Assembly (NCBI RefSeq): GCF_048128805.1
Contig: NC_136006.1
Coordinates: 3,299,488-3,363,487, forward strand
Direction of reading: 5' to 3'
DNA: 64,000 bases
From: Centroberyx gerrardi
Lineage: Eukaryota > Chordata > Actinopteri > Beryciformes > Berycidae
The notes beneath the pieces are model-generated. The model saw nothing but the letters and a program-made list of their open reading frames with translations. It did no database searches and had not been told where the DNA came from. Below, in pieces: positions 24,482 through 47,544 of the stretch (its first letter is position 1; every line of letters starts with the position of its first letter). The position numbers and the translations under genes were made by a program.

Positions 24482-27400
24482 GGATAGACTAATATATTGG
24501 TTTGTTGATATTTCATCCGGTCAGTGTTCCTCCTGACCACAGCTACAGATAAACAGTGTGTAAAACCTGACATGAAATTTTATTTTCTTTGCACATTTTA
24601 TTTATTCATATAATTGTTCACAAACCTCTTCCGCTGTACGCTTAACAATTCTCCTAATTGCTGTTACACCCAAAGGAATAATTCCGATCACTTCAATTGG
24701 TAACACTTTACAATAAGGGTACATTAATTAAAGGTTAGTTAATGCTTAATAAGCATTAACTAACCCTTAATTAACAGTTAACTAATGTGTCTGGTAATCA
24801 TTTACTAATGGTGTTCATGTTAACTAAGGTATTAATTTATACATTATTTAATAGTCATCTTTATAAACTATTAAATAATGTATAAATTAATACCTTAGTT
24901 AACATGAATACCATTAGTAAATTACATATTAGTTAACTGTTAATTAAGGGTTAGTTAATGCTTATTAAGCATTAACTAACACTTATTAAGAATTAATTAA
25001 CCCTTAACTTAGTGTACCCTTATTGTAAAGTGTTACTCTTCAATTTTAAGTTAGATTGATTTCTTGACGCTGCAAACAGACACTTAGGATTCAGAATCAA
25101 GTCTCTATCTCTGTTAGTTTCATAGTTACAGCTAAAAAATAATAATCGTCTAATGGCAGAAATCCCAAATCTGGATCTCCTGCTGACAGACAGACAGACG
25201 GACTACCGGGTGTAAACATAACCCCCTTGATGGACATAATTATGTTTTTTGTGAATTAATTCTTCATTTTAAAGACTAAATCTACAGTCTCTCCAGGGAT
25301 TCAAACCTCTGACTTTCCGCTCACAAGCCTCCATATCTGACAACCAGCCTGCTGTTTCTGTACGTTCCAGGACTCCAAGGCCTACTACAACCTGCTGAAC
25401 CAGGTGGCACCCAAGGGTGACGAGGAGGGAGTTCCCCCGATCGCCATCGACATGTCAGGCCTGAGGGTGAGAGACGAGACGAGAGAGATAAAACTTTTTT
25501 TTTTTTCAGTCATTGCTACACTTGCGGCCAGAAATGCTGTTGATATTTAATAAACATTGTACATGTCTTTCCAAATGTATGACATCATGTTTAAGGAGTT
25601 TCTTGAGGATCAACAGAGATGTAGATTGATCTGCAGATTCAGCGTCCAACTAATCAATACTTACCATTTTCAGGACTTTTACATACACAGGTTTCTACAG
25701 GTGAAATCACTTAAAATGTTTGTAGTGCTCGGGAGAAAATAAACCAGACATCATTAACATTACCAACTTTTACATTTTTTTTCAGATAAGCAGGTGTAAG
25801 TCGCATCAGTAGGCTAAAGTAGACAAGTCCGAGAATCCGAGGCAAGTCCGAGTCAAAATAGACACGAGACCGAAACAAGTCCAAGATGTCAGAAAAGCGG
25901 TGTAGTGTGTAAAAGTGTCTGGTAACACTTTACAATAAGGGTACACTAAGTTAAGGGTTAGTTAATGCTTAATAAGGTTAGGTAATGCTTAATAAGCATG
26001 AACTAACCCTTAATTAACAGTTAACTAATGTGTAATTTACTAATGGTGTTCATGTTAACTAAGGTATTAATTTATACATTATTTAATAGTTTATAAAGAT
26101 GACTATTAAATAATGTATAAATTAATACCTTAGTTAACATGAACACCATTAGTAAATGATTACCAGACACATTAGTTAACTGTTAATTACGGGTTAGTTA
26201 ATGCTTATTAAGCATTAACTAACCCTTAATTAATGTACCCTTATATAAACGCTCTGAAAGGAAGTGAAATATCAGCCTGAAACACCAGGACAAACCTCTG
26301 AGTTTAAAGCTTTAAATCTTAAACAAAGCAGACGGCTCCTTGTTGGAATTTTTTAAAATGTTTTTATCTTATTTTTATTTTATCCTCAGTATTTATTTTG
26401 GTTTTTATCTTACAGTTTTATCCTACTATTGATTTGAATGTTGCTCTTCTTCTGTCTGTTCTGCTTTTATTTTGAGTTTGTAAACTCTGTTTTTAAAGGT
26501 GCTATAATAAAGTTAATTATTATAATTATTATAATTATAAATTAAGGAGAGCAGAGAGTGCTGCAGCTCTGGCAGGAGATAAAAACACTCTGCTGTTGTC
26601 TGTCCTCGTCTCTCATTTTCTCGACCCGTCTTCTTCTCTTGTCCTCCCTGCAGGAGAAGGAGGACCTGAAGCGGGCGGAGTGCATGCTGGAGCAGGCCGA
26701 CCGGCTGGGATGCAGGCAGTTCGTCACGGCGACGGACGTCGTCCGCGGCAACCCCAAACTCAACCTGGCCTACATCGCCAACCTATTCAACAAATACCCA
26801 GCGCTGAAGAAACCAGAGAACCAGGACATCGACTGGAGCTCCATCGAAGGTCTGAGACTGGAACCTTTATTGATCCAGGGAGGCGGACTGGGAGCTGGGC
26901 AGTTATTAGAATCATAAACTATAATAATAATAGTTTTATATAAACTATTATAACTACTATAATTTATTTATACATCACTTTTCAAAACCAAAGTTACAAA
27001 CTTGCTTCACAACAAAGAACAAGTACGAGGAATAAAACATGTAGTAAAACTGAAGGAACTGTCAAAATAACATGCAAAGAGATAAAAATACAGTCAGAGC
27101 AGGATTAAAGGTTAGCTTTGTGGTAATAGTATGTTTTGACTTTACTGAGGGAGGAGAGAGTTTCCACATCCAGAATTTGTCTTTGAATTTTAATTTATTA
27201 CTTTTCTTTATGTCTGATATCAGTATTTCATGCTTGAGGTTTTCATCAGCTTGTTGTTTTCCTCCCAGGTGAAACCAGAGAGGAGCGGACCTTCAGGAAC
27301 TGGATGAACTCTCTGGGCGTCAACCCGCGCGTCAACCACCTCTACGCGTAAGAACTCTTCTTCTTCTTCTTCACCTTTTATTTCTGTACGCACCTGGGAG

Positions 27401-27732
27401 CCTCCCAGTACAACCACAGTCCTACTGGGGCAGTTAAAGCTACAATCTGCAACTTTTCACCTTGAGACAGGCACTGTTAGCCCCGCCCCCATCCCCCTCA
27501 GCTGGTTTTAGCTCCCGCCCCCAACACCTGTCAGTCATCTTGATGATGTCATCAGGTAACCGGCAGCGTAAAGAATAAGAATAGATCCTGTTTTCTATTG
27601 TTATTTTAATGTGAAGCTTTAAGTGTGTGATGGAAGTGTGTGTGTGTGTGTGTGTGTGTGCCAAAATCAAAAACGTGTATAACAAGGATTTAGTGGTGCC
27701 AGTCTAATGTTGATATAATATCGATGCATTGG

Positions 27733-27774
<42 letters not shown>

Positions 27775-30700
27775 TGTATTTCTATACTTATGAGGACCAA
27801 ATGTCCTCACAAGGATAGAAAGATGGGGAAAGTCCTCCAAAGTGATGACACTCGGGTCCTCACTTCTTTAAGGTGTTAGTTTAAGGTTTGGGCTTGGGTT
27901 TAGGGATAAGATTAGGATTAGGTTATGGTTAGGAAATTAATGTACTCGCTGAAAGTCCTCACAAGTTTAGTAATTACAAATATGTGTGTGTGTGTGTGTG
28001 TGTGTGTTCAGGGACATCGACGACGCCCTGGTGATCTTCCAGCTGTATGAGAAGATCAAGGTGCCGGTGGACTGGGACCGAGTCAACAAGCCTCCCTACT
28101 CCAAACTGGGCAGCAACATGAAGAAGGTGAGCGGCTGCAGGGGAACTCGTCTTTCATCATGTTTTTGGAAATTTAAAATGACTTTGGAAAGAAAGATGAG
28201 CTGTTTCTGATGAAGCAAGTGGCCCTGGGATTCTCACTTAAGAGACAACTGAAGAATTTTGTTCCAAAATGAGATATCTGCCCTGTGAAGGAGACTCTTA
28301 CTTTGAAAAACATGATTGAGAGCACAGAATAAAAATATAATATGGTATTTTTTTAAAGGATAGTAGGTAACTTCAGTTTTACAGACATTTTACAACATTT
28401 CACAGACTGGCTCAGCCATATTTTAGAGATACTGAATGAGTGATGATTTACTTTAAATGGATATACAGTACAGCGATTTGTTCCCTTCTTTTGTTTGTTC
28501 TGTTCCTATTTCTATTCTCGTTTCTCTTCTTTCTGTGGTTTTGATCATTGTATTGTTTCATTATGTTTTCACCACTTTGCTTCTACATTTCATCACTGTG
28601 CTAATAAACTAAACTAAACCAACCTGTGTCCGCCTGCTGCAGCTGGAGAACTGTAACTACGCGGTGGAGCTGGGGAAGAAGGAGGCCAAGTTCTCTCTGG
28701 TGGGGATCGCCGGTCAGGACCTGAACGCCGGGAACCGAAAGCTGACCCTGGCTCTGCTGTGGCAGCTCATGAGGAGGTAACGGCTGCGGCTCCGAATCTC
28801 CCGCAAAAACCACCCTGCAGTTTAAAGGGCTGATCAGCAACCTAGGACCTCAGTCAGCGACCAGTAGGAAGACGTTCTGTAAGCCCCGCCCCCGGTGCCG
28901 CTTTGTAGTCCTTGTAGTTCTTCTGAGCGACGCTGAGCTCCGATACACAGTTCCACTCAACACTGATGTTCTGAAAAAACGTCAGTGAATAATTAACTCG
29001 GTAACATTTTACAATAAGGGTACATTAATTAAGGGTTAGTTAATGCTTAATAAGGGTTAGTTAATGCTTAATAAGCATTAACTAACCCTTAATTAACAGT
29101 TAACTAATGTGTCTGGTAATAATTTACTAATGGTGTTCATGTTAACTAAGGTATTAATTTATACATTATTTAATAGTTTATAAAGATGACTTAAATAATG
29201 TATAAATTAATACCTTAGTTAACATGAACACCATTAGTAAATGATTACCAGACACATTAGTTAACTGTTAATTAAGGGTTAGTTAATGCTTATTAAGTGG
29301 TGCCAGTCTAATGTTGAAGGGTTAGTTAAGGCTTATTAAGCATTAACTAACCCTTAATTAATGTACCCTTATTGTAAAGTGTTAGCATTAACTCTTTTAA
29401 AAAAATTATTTAATAGAGACATTTTGAATTAAGAATTGAACATTGATCGGCAAACACCTGTTTACTGTATAAAGGTTTCTGACTGAACTCTAAAAGCAGG
29501 CAAGTCCTTTGTAGTTTATCAGTGTTTTATCTCCACTGTGCAGCATGACATCTGTTCACCTGAATACAATGTTCTCACCCTGCACAGCCAGAAGTGTTCA
29601 GCTGTCAGTGATTAAAAAACGATCGTCGTCTTGCTGCGACATCATGCTAATCGTGGCTCTATTGGGTTTCACTAGCAAAATGCTAAAGAGTGAACCGGCC
29701 CCCTCCCCCGTCTCAGGAAGTGATGTTTCAGTAAAACTTTCCTCCTTCTACATAAGTCTCAACCGCCCCCCCTCTGTGTGGCCTGTAATTGACACAAATA
29801 ATTCACATTTTCACAATAGAGAAGAGTAAGCGTACTTATTTGTTGCCCCTTTAAATTCAAGTTTTACCAGGATTTTTATGCTTTTCAAGTCAAGGCTTTA
29901 TTGTTGTCCCACAAGGGGAAATTTGGTTGCAGTCAGGACCTGACAACAACATTAGAAAAACAATAAAAACACAATAAAGAAACAACAAACAGTAAGACAC
30001 AATGAAAAGTAAGGCAGACAGCGAGGCAAAAACCGAATATTACCTGAGATCACTAAAAATGCAGCTAAGATTAATAAGAACAACAAACAAAATAATAGCC
30101 ATGGCTAATAAATAAATATGTGGATTAGTTGATTAAATAAATAAGTAATTAAATAAAGTAAATAAATAAATACGTTTCAGTTGGTTTGAACAGGGCTAAT
30201 CGGTCCAAATGGAAATTCTCATCAGATTTGACATGACAGTATTTGAGGCAGAGGAGGGAAACAGTGGACTGAAGTTGGCTCAGAGTCTGTTTGTTTGTAT
30301 GAGTGGCAGCGAGGGAATGTAACGGACTGCCCTGCTCAAGAGCCCTTCAGCAGGCAGATGAACCTTGACCCTTGACCCCAGGTGTTGTGGCTGAAGCTCC
30401 GGTAACAGTCCTGGTCCTCTCCCTCAGGTACACCCTGAATATCCTGGAGGACCTGGGTGACGGGCAGAAGGTGACGGACGACACCATCGTGGCCTGGGTC
30501 AACGGCACGCTCACACAGGCCGGCAAGGCCACCATCTCCGGCTTCAAGGTACCAGATCCTCCATAACACTGGGAAACTACATCTGATTCATCCATTACTG
30601 TTCTAATAAAGGAGAGTGTGCTGATTCAAAGCTGCACTAGGCAGCTTCGCACTTTGGCGGCCCCAAGCGGCATCAGGAGAGAACTGTTTGAGTTTTTGAC

Positions 30701-32100
30701 AGTTTGAAGGACTTCACTGCCTAGAAATCCCAGAAATTGGAAGTTGGAAATTTCCAGCTGGTAGTTCGTAATCCTAATCTCTGTGTAACTCAGTGGTGCA
30801 GCCTGGGAAAACCAGGAGAGAAACTTGGACGATAAAGTAGTAATTTCTGTGTGTGTGTGTGTGTGTGCAGGACGGGTCGATCAGCAGCAGTATGCCGGTT
30901 CTGGACCTGATCGATGCCATCCAGCCCGGATCGATCCGGTATGACCTGCTGAAGGCAGAAGACCTGACTGAGGAGGAGAAACTCAACAACGCAAAGTACG
31001 TACAGTTTTTAACTTTTCTTAAGATTTACCTGACCTTTTGAATTTTCTCCTAGGTTTTATATTTTAGGCATTTTGTCAATGCTTTAATCCAGAGTGACTT
31101 AAAATGAGGTGAAGAGTAGAATTAGCTGGATGTAAACTCAATGGATGCCTGTGGTTTGAGAAAATAAGATCACAAACTTCATTGATCATGAAATATTTTA
31201 AAAATGTTTTACTATTTGAAAAGCCATCAACAGGAAAACAATCTACAGAAATTGAAATGATTTTAATATTTTCCTCCATGGTGCGAAATCAAGGTGAAAA
31301 CACATCGCTAGGGGGAACCAAAGTTTTTTGGGGGAAACTAATTTTGGCACAACACCTGACTTCTTGCCTGTAGAGTGATTTGATTAGAAGTGAAACAGCG
31401 GTCTGTTATTCAGAAACAACAGACCTCAGAATGCATTTATCGGCCAATCAGAAATGAGTATTCAACAAAGCCATTGTCCTCTCAAGTGTGACATCATTGT
31501 TCGGCCCAAATAAGGGATTCTGGCCCCGCCCCCTTTCAGTCAGCATGAAAATGAATAGGATTGTAAAATGATGTTACTGCCTTTAACCACATCCAACACT
31601 AATATTGACTACTTTTGCTTTCGAGGCTTCCTATTCTTAATTTCTTTATTAGTTGAGGTGATTGTGATGTTTTGAAGCTGCAATGAAAAAAAATAAAAAT
31701 GGCTAGCATACTTAGTTTAGCATTCAGGATTTCGGGCTTTGTGAAGCGAGGATAACGCAAATTAACACAAATTCAGTAATGCGTTAAAATATGTCTAATA
31801 TATCTAAAAATCCCATTCATTTTTGCCATAGGTGAAATCTGAAAACCCCGAAATGATGACAACACTTGAGAGGAGAATAGAAATACTAGAAATACTACGT
31901 CTTCTTTTTGCTCCATATAGTTCTTCTTCTTCTTCTTATTGCTCCATCCTCATTGTTGTGTTTCCAGGTACGCCATCTCCATGGCGAGGAAGATCGGCGC
32001 CCGGGTGTACGCCCTGCCTGAGGACCTGGTGGAGGTCAAGCCCAAGATGGTGATGACGGTGTTCGCCTGCCTCATGGCCCGCGGCATGAAGAGAGCCTAA
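19756..32100 (+). CDS. lcp1: L-plastin (lymphocyte cytosolic protein 1), actin-bundling protein
   Basis: Seen: fifteen coding exons in phase, 19756..19822, 20490..20638, 21475..21598, 22367..22499, 22704..22785, 23328..23493, 24283..24425, 25371..25466, 26654..26849, 27269..27347, 28012..28126, 28643..28776, 30428..30548, 30871..30995 and 31968..32100. They give 620 residues; human LCP1 has 627. EF-hand 1 is intact ([12 protein letters not shown], residues 23-34). EF-hand 2 is shortened. Four calponin-homology domains follow from about residue 112, with [24 protein letters not shown] and [19 protein letters not shown] blocks. Known: plastins cross-link actin filaments through two actin-binding domains under calcium control in leukocytes. 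The N-terminus MAAATPIS lacks the human Ser5 phosphosite at the same position. PLS1 or PLS3 paralogs are the alternatives; the LRRC63 neighbour favours LCP1. Confidence 0.95.
20786..21315. mobile_element. MITE with about 80-bp inverted ends, copy 1 (LCP1 intron)
   Basis: Left and right ends are inverted copies: CTGATTGGTTGAGTTAAACC, then CAGTGGGCGGAGCCAAAGA, and the reverse on the right. The interior is rich in GCTAGCTAACTAG. A second copy is at about 32395-32875. Exact ends and target duplication could not be fixed. Confidence 0.8.
21600..21645. repeat. (CA)n microsatellite just past an LCP1 donor
   Basis: About 22 CA units beginning 4 bp after the donor of exon 21475..21598. Confidence 0.9.
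23960..24170. mobile_element. tRNA-derived SINE-like fish repeat
   Basis: TTTTTGGGCTTTTTTCCTTT, then a (GA)n tract, GATGACATGCGACAAAGGTC, and GATTCAAACCCATGAC, which resembles a tRNA T-arm. This order is the well-known dispersed teleost repeat. In the LCP1 intron before exon 24283. Confidence 0.65.
24188..24275. repeat. (GT)n tract before LCP1 exon 7
   Basis: About 43 GT units end 7 bp before the acceptor of exon 24283..24425 and stand in for most of its pyrimidine tract. Confidence 0.95.
24427..24478. repeat. (CA)n tract after LCP1 exon 7
   Basis: About 26 CA units begin directly at the donor of exon 24283..24425, opposite in sense to the upstream (GT)n. Confidence 0.95.
24699..25037 (+). 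mobile_element. Palindromic hAT-type MITE, copy 1
   Basis: Ends GGTAACACTTTACAATAAGG and CCTTATTGTAAAGTGTTACT with a perfect 8-bp duplication CTTCAATT (24691-24698 and 25038-25045). Nearly the whole element is one inverted repeat pivoting near 24855, so a single strand could fold into a hairpin of about 160 bp. Inserted in the older repeat also seen at 4285-4600. Confidence 0.9.
25921..26244 (+). mobile_element. Palindromic hAT-type MITE, copy 2 (right end lost)
   Basis: Same left end GGTAACACTTTACAATAAGG and same palindrome. The right end stops at CCCTTAT before ATAAACGC, so the terminal repeat and duplication are missing. Confidence 0.85.
27736..27990. repeat. (GT)n plus TGAGGACC/GGATTAGG dispersed repeat
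   Basis: (GT)n at 27736-27771, then CTTATGAGGACCAAATGTCC and degenerate TTAGGATTAGG words, then CTCACAAGTTTAGTAATTAC. A common fish dispersed repeat related to 6840-7000. It ends at the (TG)n before LCP1 exon 28012. Confidence 0.65.
29000..29386 (+). mobile_element. Palindromic hAT-type MITE, copy 3
   Basis: Ends GGTAACATTTTACAATAAGG and CCCTTATTGTAAAGTGTTAGC, with a perfect 8-bp duplication ATTAACTC (28992-28999 and 29387-29394). The right arm holds a foreign 20-bp piece flanked by a duplicated element segment. Confidence 0.9.
29885..30180. mobile_element. Probable retroelement fragment with A-rich tail
   Basis: CTTTATTGTTGTCCCACAAG then GGGGAAATTTGGTTGCAG, followed by AAACAATAAAAACACAATAA and A/T-rich sequence. 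TTTATTG words followed by GGGGAAAT also occur at 15180 and 44815. The pattern resembles common fish LINE/SINE remnants; family not assigned. Confidence 0.4.
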
Positions 32101-32394
32101 AGCCCAGCGCCGCCTCAGACCATCAGCGTCCTGCAGGAACCTTGCATCTCAAAATTGGATATACAAGGTTTCACACAGGACACTGATGATCCCAATACAG
32201 CTATGGTACTCATTTCTGAACGGTGGTGACGTCCACATAAGGTGCCATTAAGGGAAGCAAAGGGGCATGTGAAGGAAACAGGGGGAGAGGGGAAAAATGA
32301 GTTATATTACCTTTCACATCCACTGTTGATTTCTCTCATATAGAAAGGTTCAGGGATTCAACCATCCTTCACCTAACATTTAAGGTGATTCCTT

Positions 32395-32875
32395 GAAAAG
32401 CAAACTGGAGTTTTAGTATTACAAACACTTCTCGGAGGCAGAAATAATCTGATTGGTTGAGTTAAACCTCAGTGGGCGGAGCCAAAGAACCACTGTTTTT
32501 CAAAGTGCAAGTTAGCTAACTGGCAAACTAGCAAGAAAGGAACTTTTGACAAAATATAAAAAAATAGCAATAGTTAACTTACCTAGCTAGCTATAGGCTA
32601 GTATGGCTAGTTTGAACTTGAAGGTCAGCTAGCTAACTAGCTAACATAGATAACTTAGTATGGTATTGTTTCAGTTAGCAGCAGAGCGCTAGGCTTCATA
32701 ATATTAGCTTCCTCCTCTCTTACCTCTTGTCTTTTTCACTGAGCTTCAGTCTAACGTTACCAAGCCAGAAAAACTGTGGTTCTTTGGCTCCGCCCACTGA
32801 GGTTTAACTCAACCAATCAGATTATTTCTGTCTCTGAGAAATATTTGTAGAACTAAAACTCCAATCTGCCTTCAA
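32395..32875. mobile_element. MITE with about 80-bp inverted ends, copy 2 (LCP1 3' UTR region)
   Basis: Same ends as 20786-21315 (GGGCGGAGCCAAAGAAC and the inverse). It lies between the LCP1 stop and its poly(A) signal, so it is probably transcribed as part of the 3' UTR. Confidence 0.8.
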
Positions 32876-33217
32876 AATGCATCCAAGTGCTAGTTGACCA
32901 CAGCACACGTGGGCTTTGTAGAAGTCACTTTTCGCTGCACGCTTGCTTTACTGTTTGGAAGATGTAAGTTCTCCTCCTCCTCTGCAGCAGTGATGCAGGA
33001 CAGATGCAGGTTCAGTGCAAAAGACAGACTTCTACACCGGCTGCTGCTGTTCAACGGGACAAAGCTCAAACAAATCCTTTTCCCTGCAGAGGAGAGCTGT
33101 TACAATTTACATTCCCCCACTCTTTCTACTTTGACCGCTGTTTATCTCTTTACTGTCTGTTCATCTTAGTTGTTTCACACACTCCAAATCAGTACTTTAT
33201 GCAAAATATATGCAGAA

Positions 33218-33223
33218 AATAAA
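33218..33223 (+). promoter_or_regulatory. LCP1 poly(A) signal
   Basis: AATAAA about 1.1 kb after the stop at 32098-32100, followed by TGATTTTTGTATT. A nearer canonical signal was not seen. Confidence 0.55.
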
Positions 33224-33244
33224 ATGATTTTTGTATTAAAAAAA

Positions 33245-33986
33245 CATGTCCTGATTTGTTGATTTGTTTGTATACAGTCCTGTTAACAGCTAATGTGTTC
33301 AACAGTCCTACTGAAGTGTCCTTGAGCGTACACACACACACACACACACACTTATTCAATGGTAGGGAAACATTACTGCCTTTAAATGAAGAATTCGTTT
33401 ACAAAACAGATTATTGAAGAACTGAATCAATAAATAAAATGTGCAATGAAAACCAAATGTCATGTCAGGTTTTCCCGCTTGTGTTTCTGTATCTGTGGTC
33501 AGCAGGAACATCCATTATATCAGGGGTGGATGACATGACTGACAGATTGATATCGGCCTTTTGTTAAATATCAGATATCAAACACTAATCAGGAGTAATG
33601 AAAACACAGACAGACAACCTGAAAGACTCACTTCAACAGTCTGTTTAATGAAACAAAACTTGCAAAGCATCAATTTCCTAAAGAAAGAGCATTAGTTTCA
33701 AAAACATTTTTTCATTTCGAAATGTGTCCGTCCGTTTTTCTTCTTCCAGAAAAGAGAGAAGGGAAAAAACAGCAACAGAGTTCAGATCAGAGTCCAGACA
33801 GAGAGCAGGGAGTCCGTCTGGAGAATATCACCAAATATTTACAGTCTCATTTCCCAAAAACATCTCATCAGGTTTGCCTCGAGTGACTTACAGTGACATA
33901 AAGATGATATCAATGCAATGTTGATGTGGAACCAGCAGAGAGCGCCTTCTGTCAGCTCTGAGCGTGAGGGGGGGGGGGGGGGGGGC
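33245..33986. other. Convergent intergenic region between LCP1 and CNOT11
   Basis: Holds a short (CA)n at 33331-33350 and a dispersed repeat at 33352-33590. An ATTAAA on minus (33641-33646) could be an alternative CNOT11 poly(A) signal. A G18 run at 33968-33985 lies next to the main CNOT11 signal. No exon seen. Confidence 0.55.
33352..33590. repeat. Dispersed repeat, copy A
   Basis: TATTCAATGGTAG, CTGCCTTTAAATGAAGAAT, and GTATCTGTGGTCAG-AGGAAC in the same order as 62447-62640 in a TBC1D8 intron, about 29 kb away. Confidence 0.7.
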
Positions 33987-33992
33987 TTTATT
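33987..33992 (-). promoter_or_regulatory. CNOT11 poly(A) signal
   Basis: AATAAA on the minus strand, 50 bases past the stop codon at 34045..34043. Confidence 0.5.
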
Positions 33993-34042
33993 CTGGCAGC
34001 TCGGGCCTGTCTTCCCATCTGCACGGCGACTCTGCGGGAGCG

Positions 34043-41892
<7,850 letters not shown>

Positions 41893-42561
41893 GTTGACGC
41901 TCCCTCTCCTTTCCTAGTTATTTAGCCGTAAACTATCAGTTAATAAAGCATATAAATACGTAATAAGCTATCGTAAATTAATTCATGTTTGTAGGAGAAA
42001 GTTCAGTAACGTTACAGGCTGAAAATCATTCCACAAACTCCAAAGCGGGGAGTTCTGTTAGCAACGTTAACGTTAGCTAGCTAGCTAGCGCTAACTAATG
42101 GATGCCGGTGAACTCATGGCAAAAAGTAAACAGTTTACTGAGCAAAATCCACACTGATCACCTCAGCGTCTACATAACAGTCTTACAAAACCGATAAGTA
42201 TCAACTACGACAAGTATTGAAGTCTCTTGAAGTGTTATCGCAGCTGTCAAATATCCATCAGCTTCAACTTCATTCACAACATTGGAGCGTTACCGTTTGA
42301 CCTCTTCACTTGACCTGGACAGAGAAGTGCATTGTGGGATATGCAGTTGTGCGCGCTGATATTCCCTCCCATGTCGGACTGTTTTCTCGTATGAGCGACA
42401 ATCCTCAGCCTATTTATTCGCGTTAATATCTGCTCGTATGATCTGGTTTGTGTCAGTGTAGCTGGCTCATAGCGCAGAAAACCCCACTTTTAAAAATACA
42501 ACTGACCCGGATATAAACGTTAATATTACACGCTTTTTCTACCCACAAGCCCTTGCAACTT
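41893..42561. promoter_or_regulatory. Shared divergent promoter of CNOT11 and RPL31
   Basis: The CNOT11 ATG (41892, minus) and the RPL31 first exon (about 42562, plus) are about 670 bp apart, head to head. TGCATTGTGGGATATGC at about 42332-42348 resembles a ZNF143/SBS site, common in such promoters. AACGTTAGCTAGCTAGC at about 42070-42090 matches words near two other gene starts here. No TATA box. Confidence 0.55.
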
Positions 42562-42585
42562 CCTTTCCGACTTTTCTCGGGCAAA
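42562..42585 (+). promoter_or_regulatory. RPL31 5' TOP exon
   Basis: A pyrimidine-rich start (CCTTTCCGACTTTTCTC) followed by GCAAA and a consensus donor GTGAGT at 42586. This is the terminal oligopyrimidine leader of vertebrate ribosomal protein mRNAs, which gives mTOR-dependent translation. The exact start base is inferred. Confidence 0.7.
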
Positions 42586-43430
42586 GTGAGTACAATCACA
42601 CACAAACCCCGCGGTTTATCCAGCTTCATCCTGACCCTGGCTCATAATAATTCATTGTTTTCACCCATCCTTTGCTTCCCGACCCATAAATCTCCCATGT
42701 CGATGCAATCTTACTGGTTTTAGAGCCACAGTTTGATGGATAATTTAATCTGAAATGTAGCAATCACTCGGCTAAGCTAACTGTTAGCTCCGGCAGTCCA
42801 TTGCCGGTTCATTGACAGTTAGCCAGGTTAGACACGTAGAGGCAGTTACCTGTCCCCACTAACAGGTGGTGTGCCTGACAGTGGTCTAAATGGTTAAAAC
42901 GGTATGCTATTTTTCTTAATTTAGCTTGGCAAGTGAGCAGAATGTTAGCTAAACTGCCCCAGATCCAGTACAGCTGCTATAGCAACAGTACAGTATGCTA
43001 GGGAAGCTAATATCTAACCAACTATTCTACAATACAGCATTCAGTTCAGTGTTTACATCCTTGCACACGTATCCTCACATGCAACAGTGTTTGAAGTCAT
43101 TGTTTACACTTCACACTGGTCACATCTGCCATTCACACGGCTGTTGTAAGGTTCAGTGAACAGCTGTATGGGTTCATATCCTCCCATTCATTCATATACA
43201 CCACAACGTTGTTTCTCAATCTGGGGGTCGGGACTCTCCAGGGCGTCGCGACATTATTTTGGGGGGTCATGAGATGATTCATGGGATAGGAACAAAACAT
43301 ATTTCTACTATACAAGCCATTATCATTTCTATTTTTTTGAATTTTTTCCTAATTTTTGCGATTTTTCTTGTGAATTACTGAATAGTTTTCAGCCTCTAGA
43401 CCTCCTCTGATAATAAATGAAACCACCTGA

Positions 43431-47039
<3,609 letters not shown>

Positions 47040-47053
47040 TCTCCCGTTTTGGA

Positions 47054-47059
47054 AATAAA
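47054..47059 (+). promoter_or_regulatory. RPL31 poly(A) signal
   Basis: AATAAA 14 bases after the stop codon, as expected for a short ribosomal protein 3' UTR. Confidence 0.85.
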
Positions 47060-47244
47060 TTAGTAAAATCCGATTTCTGTCTCTGGTTCCTTTTTTTTCT
47101 TTATGTCTATGCATTCAGTGTTAATATTCAGTATATGGTTAGTGAGTTACAGGCTAACAGAGAATCACTGAGTTTGGGGTTTTATCACGACCAGGAAGGA
47201 AGCTACACAACCCAAGACACTACCAGAGTTACACAGACCTTTAA

Positions 47245-47544
47245 AGGAATATTCCACTTAAAAATAAAAGTAGATCCGGTCTCCCAAACAGGAACTATCT
47301 CTCCTAAATGGTATCCCTCCACTATGTTCTCTTCTATCAATAAAAATGCTGTTTAGTGAAATCACAGCAGCAGATCTGTTGTTGAATCTGTTCACCAACG
47401 TGTTCAATGTCAGTTTCCATTCAAATGAATGGGAAGTAAAAATCTGAACGCTACAAACTGATCCAGCTGCATCCGATCTTGGTGAGGAGATTATATTCTG
47501 CTTTTCATAATAACCCCCATGTTAAAAGTAAGTGGAATATTGCT
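47245..47544. mobile_element. TTAA-flanked MITE, 300 bp
   Basis: Ends AGGAATATTCCACTTA and TAAGTGGAATATTGCT... in inverted sense, bordered by TTAA (47241-47244 and 47545-47548). Starts about 200 bp after the RPL31 poly(A) signal. Confidence 0.85.

Noticed and set aside
24134..24536. CVCVCV and HTHTHT open frames around LCP1 exon 7
   Set aside because: Read from (GT)n/(CA)n; the real exon is 24283..24425.
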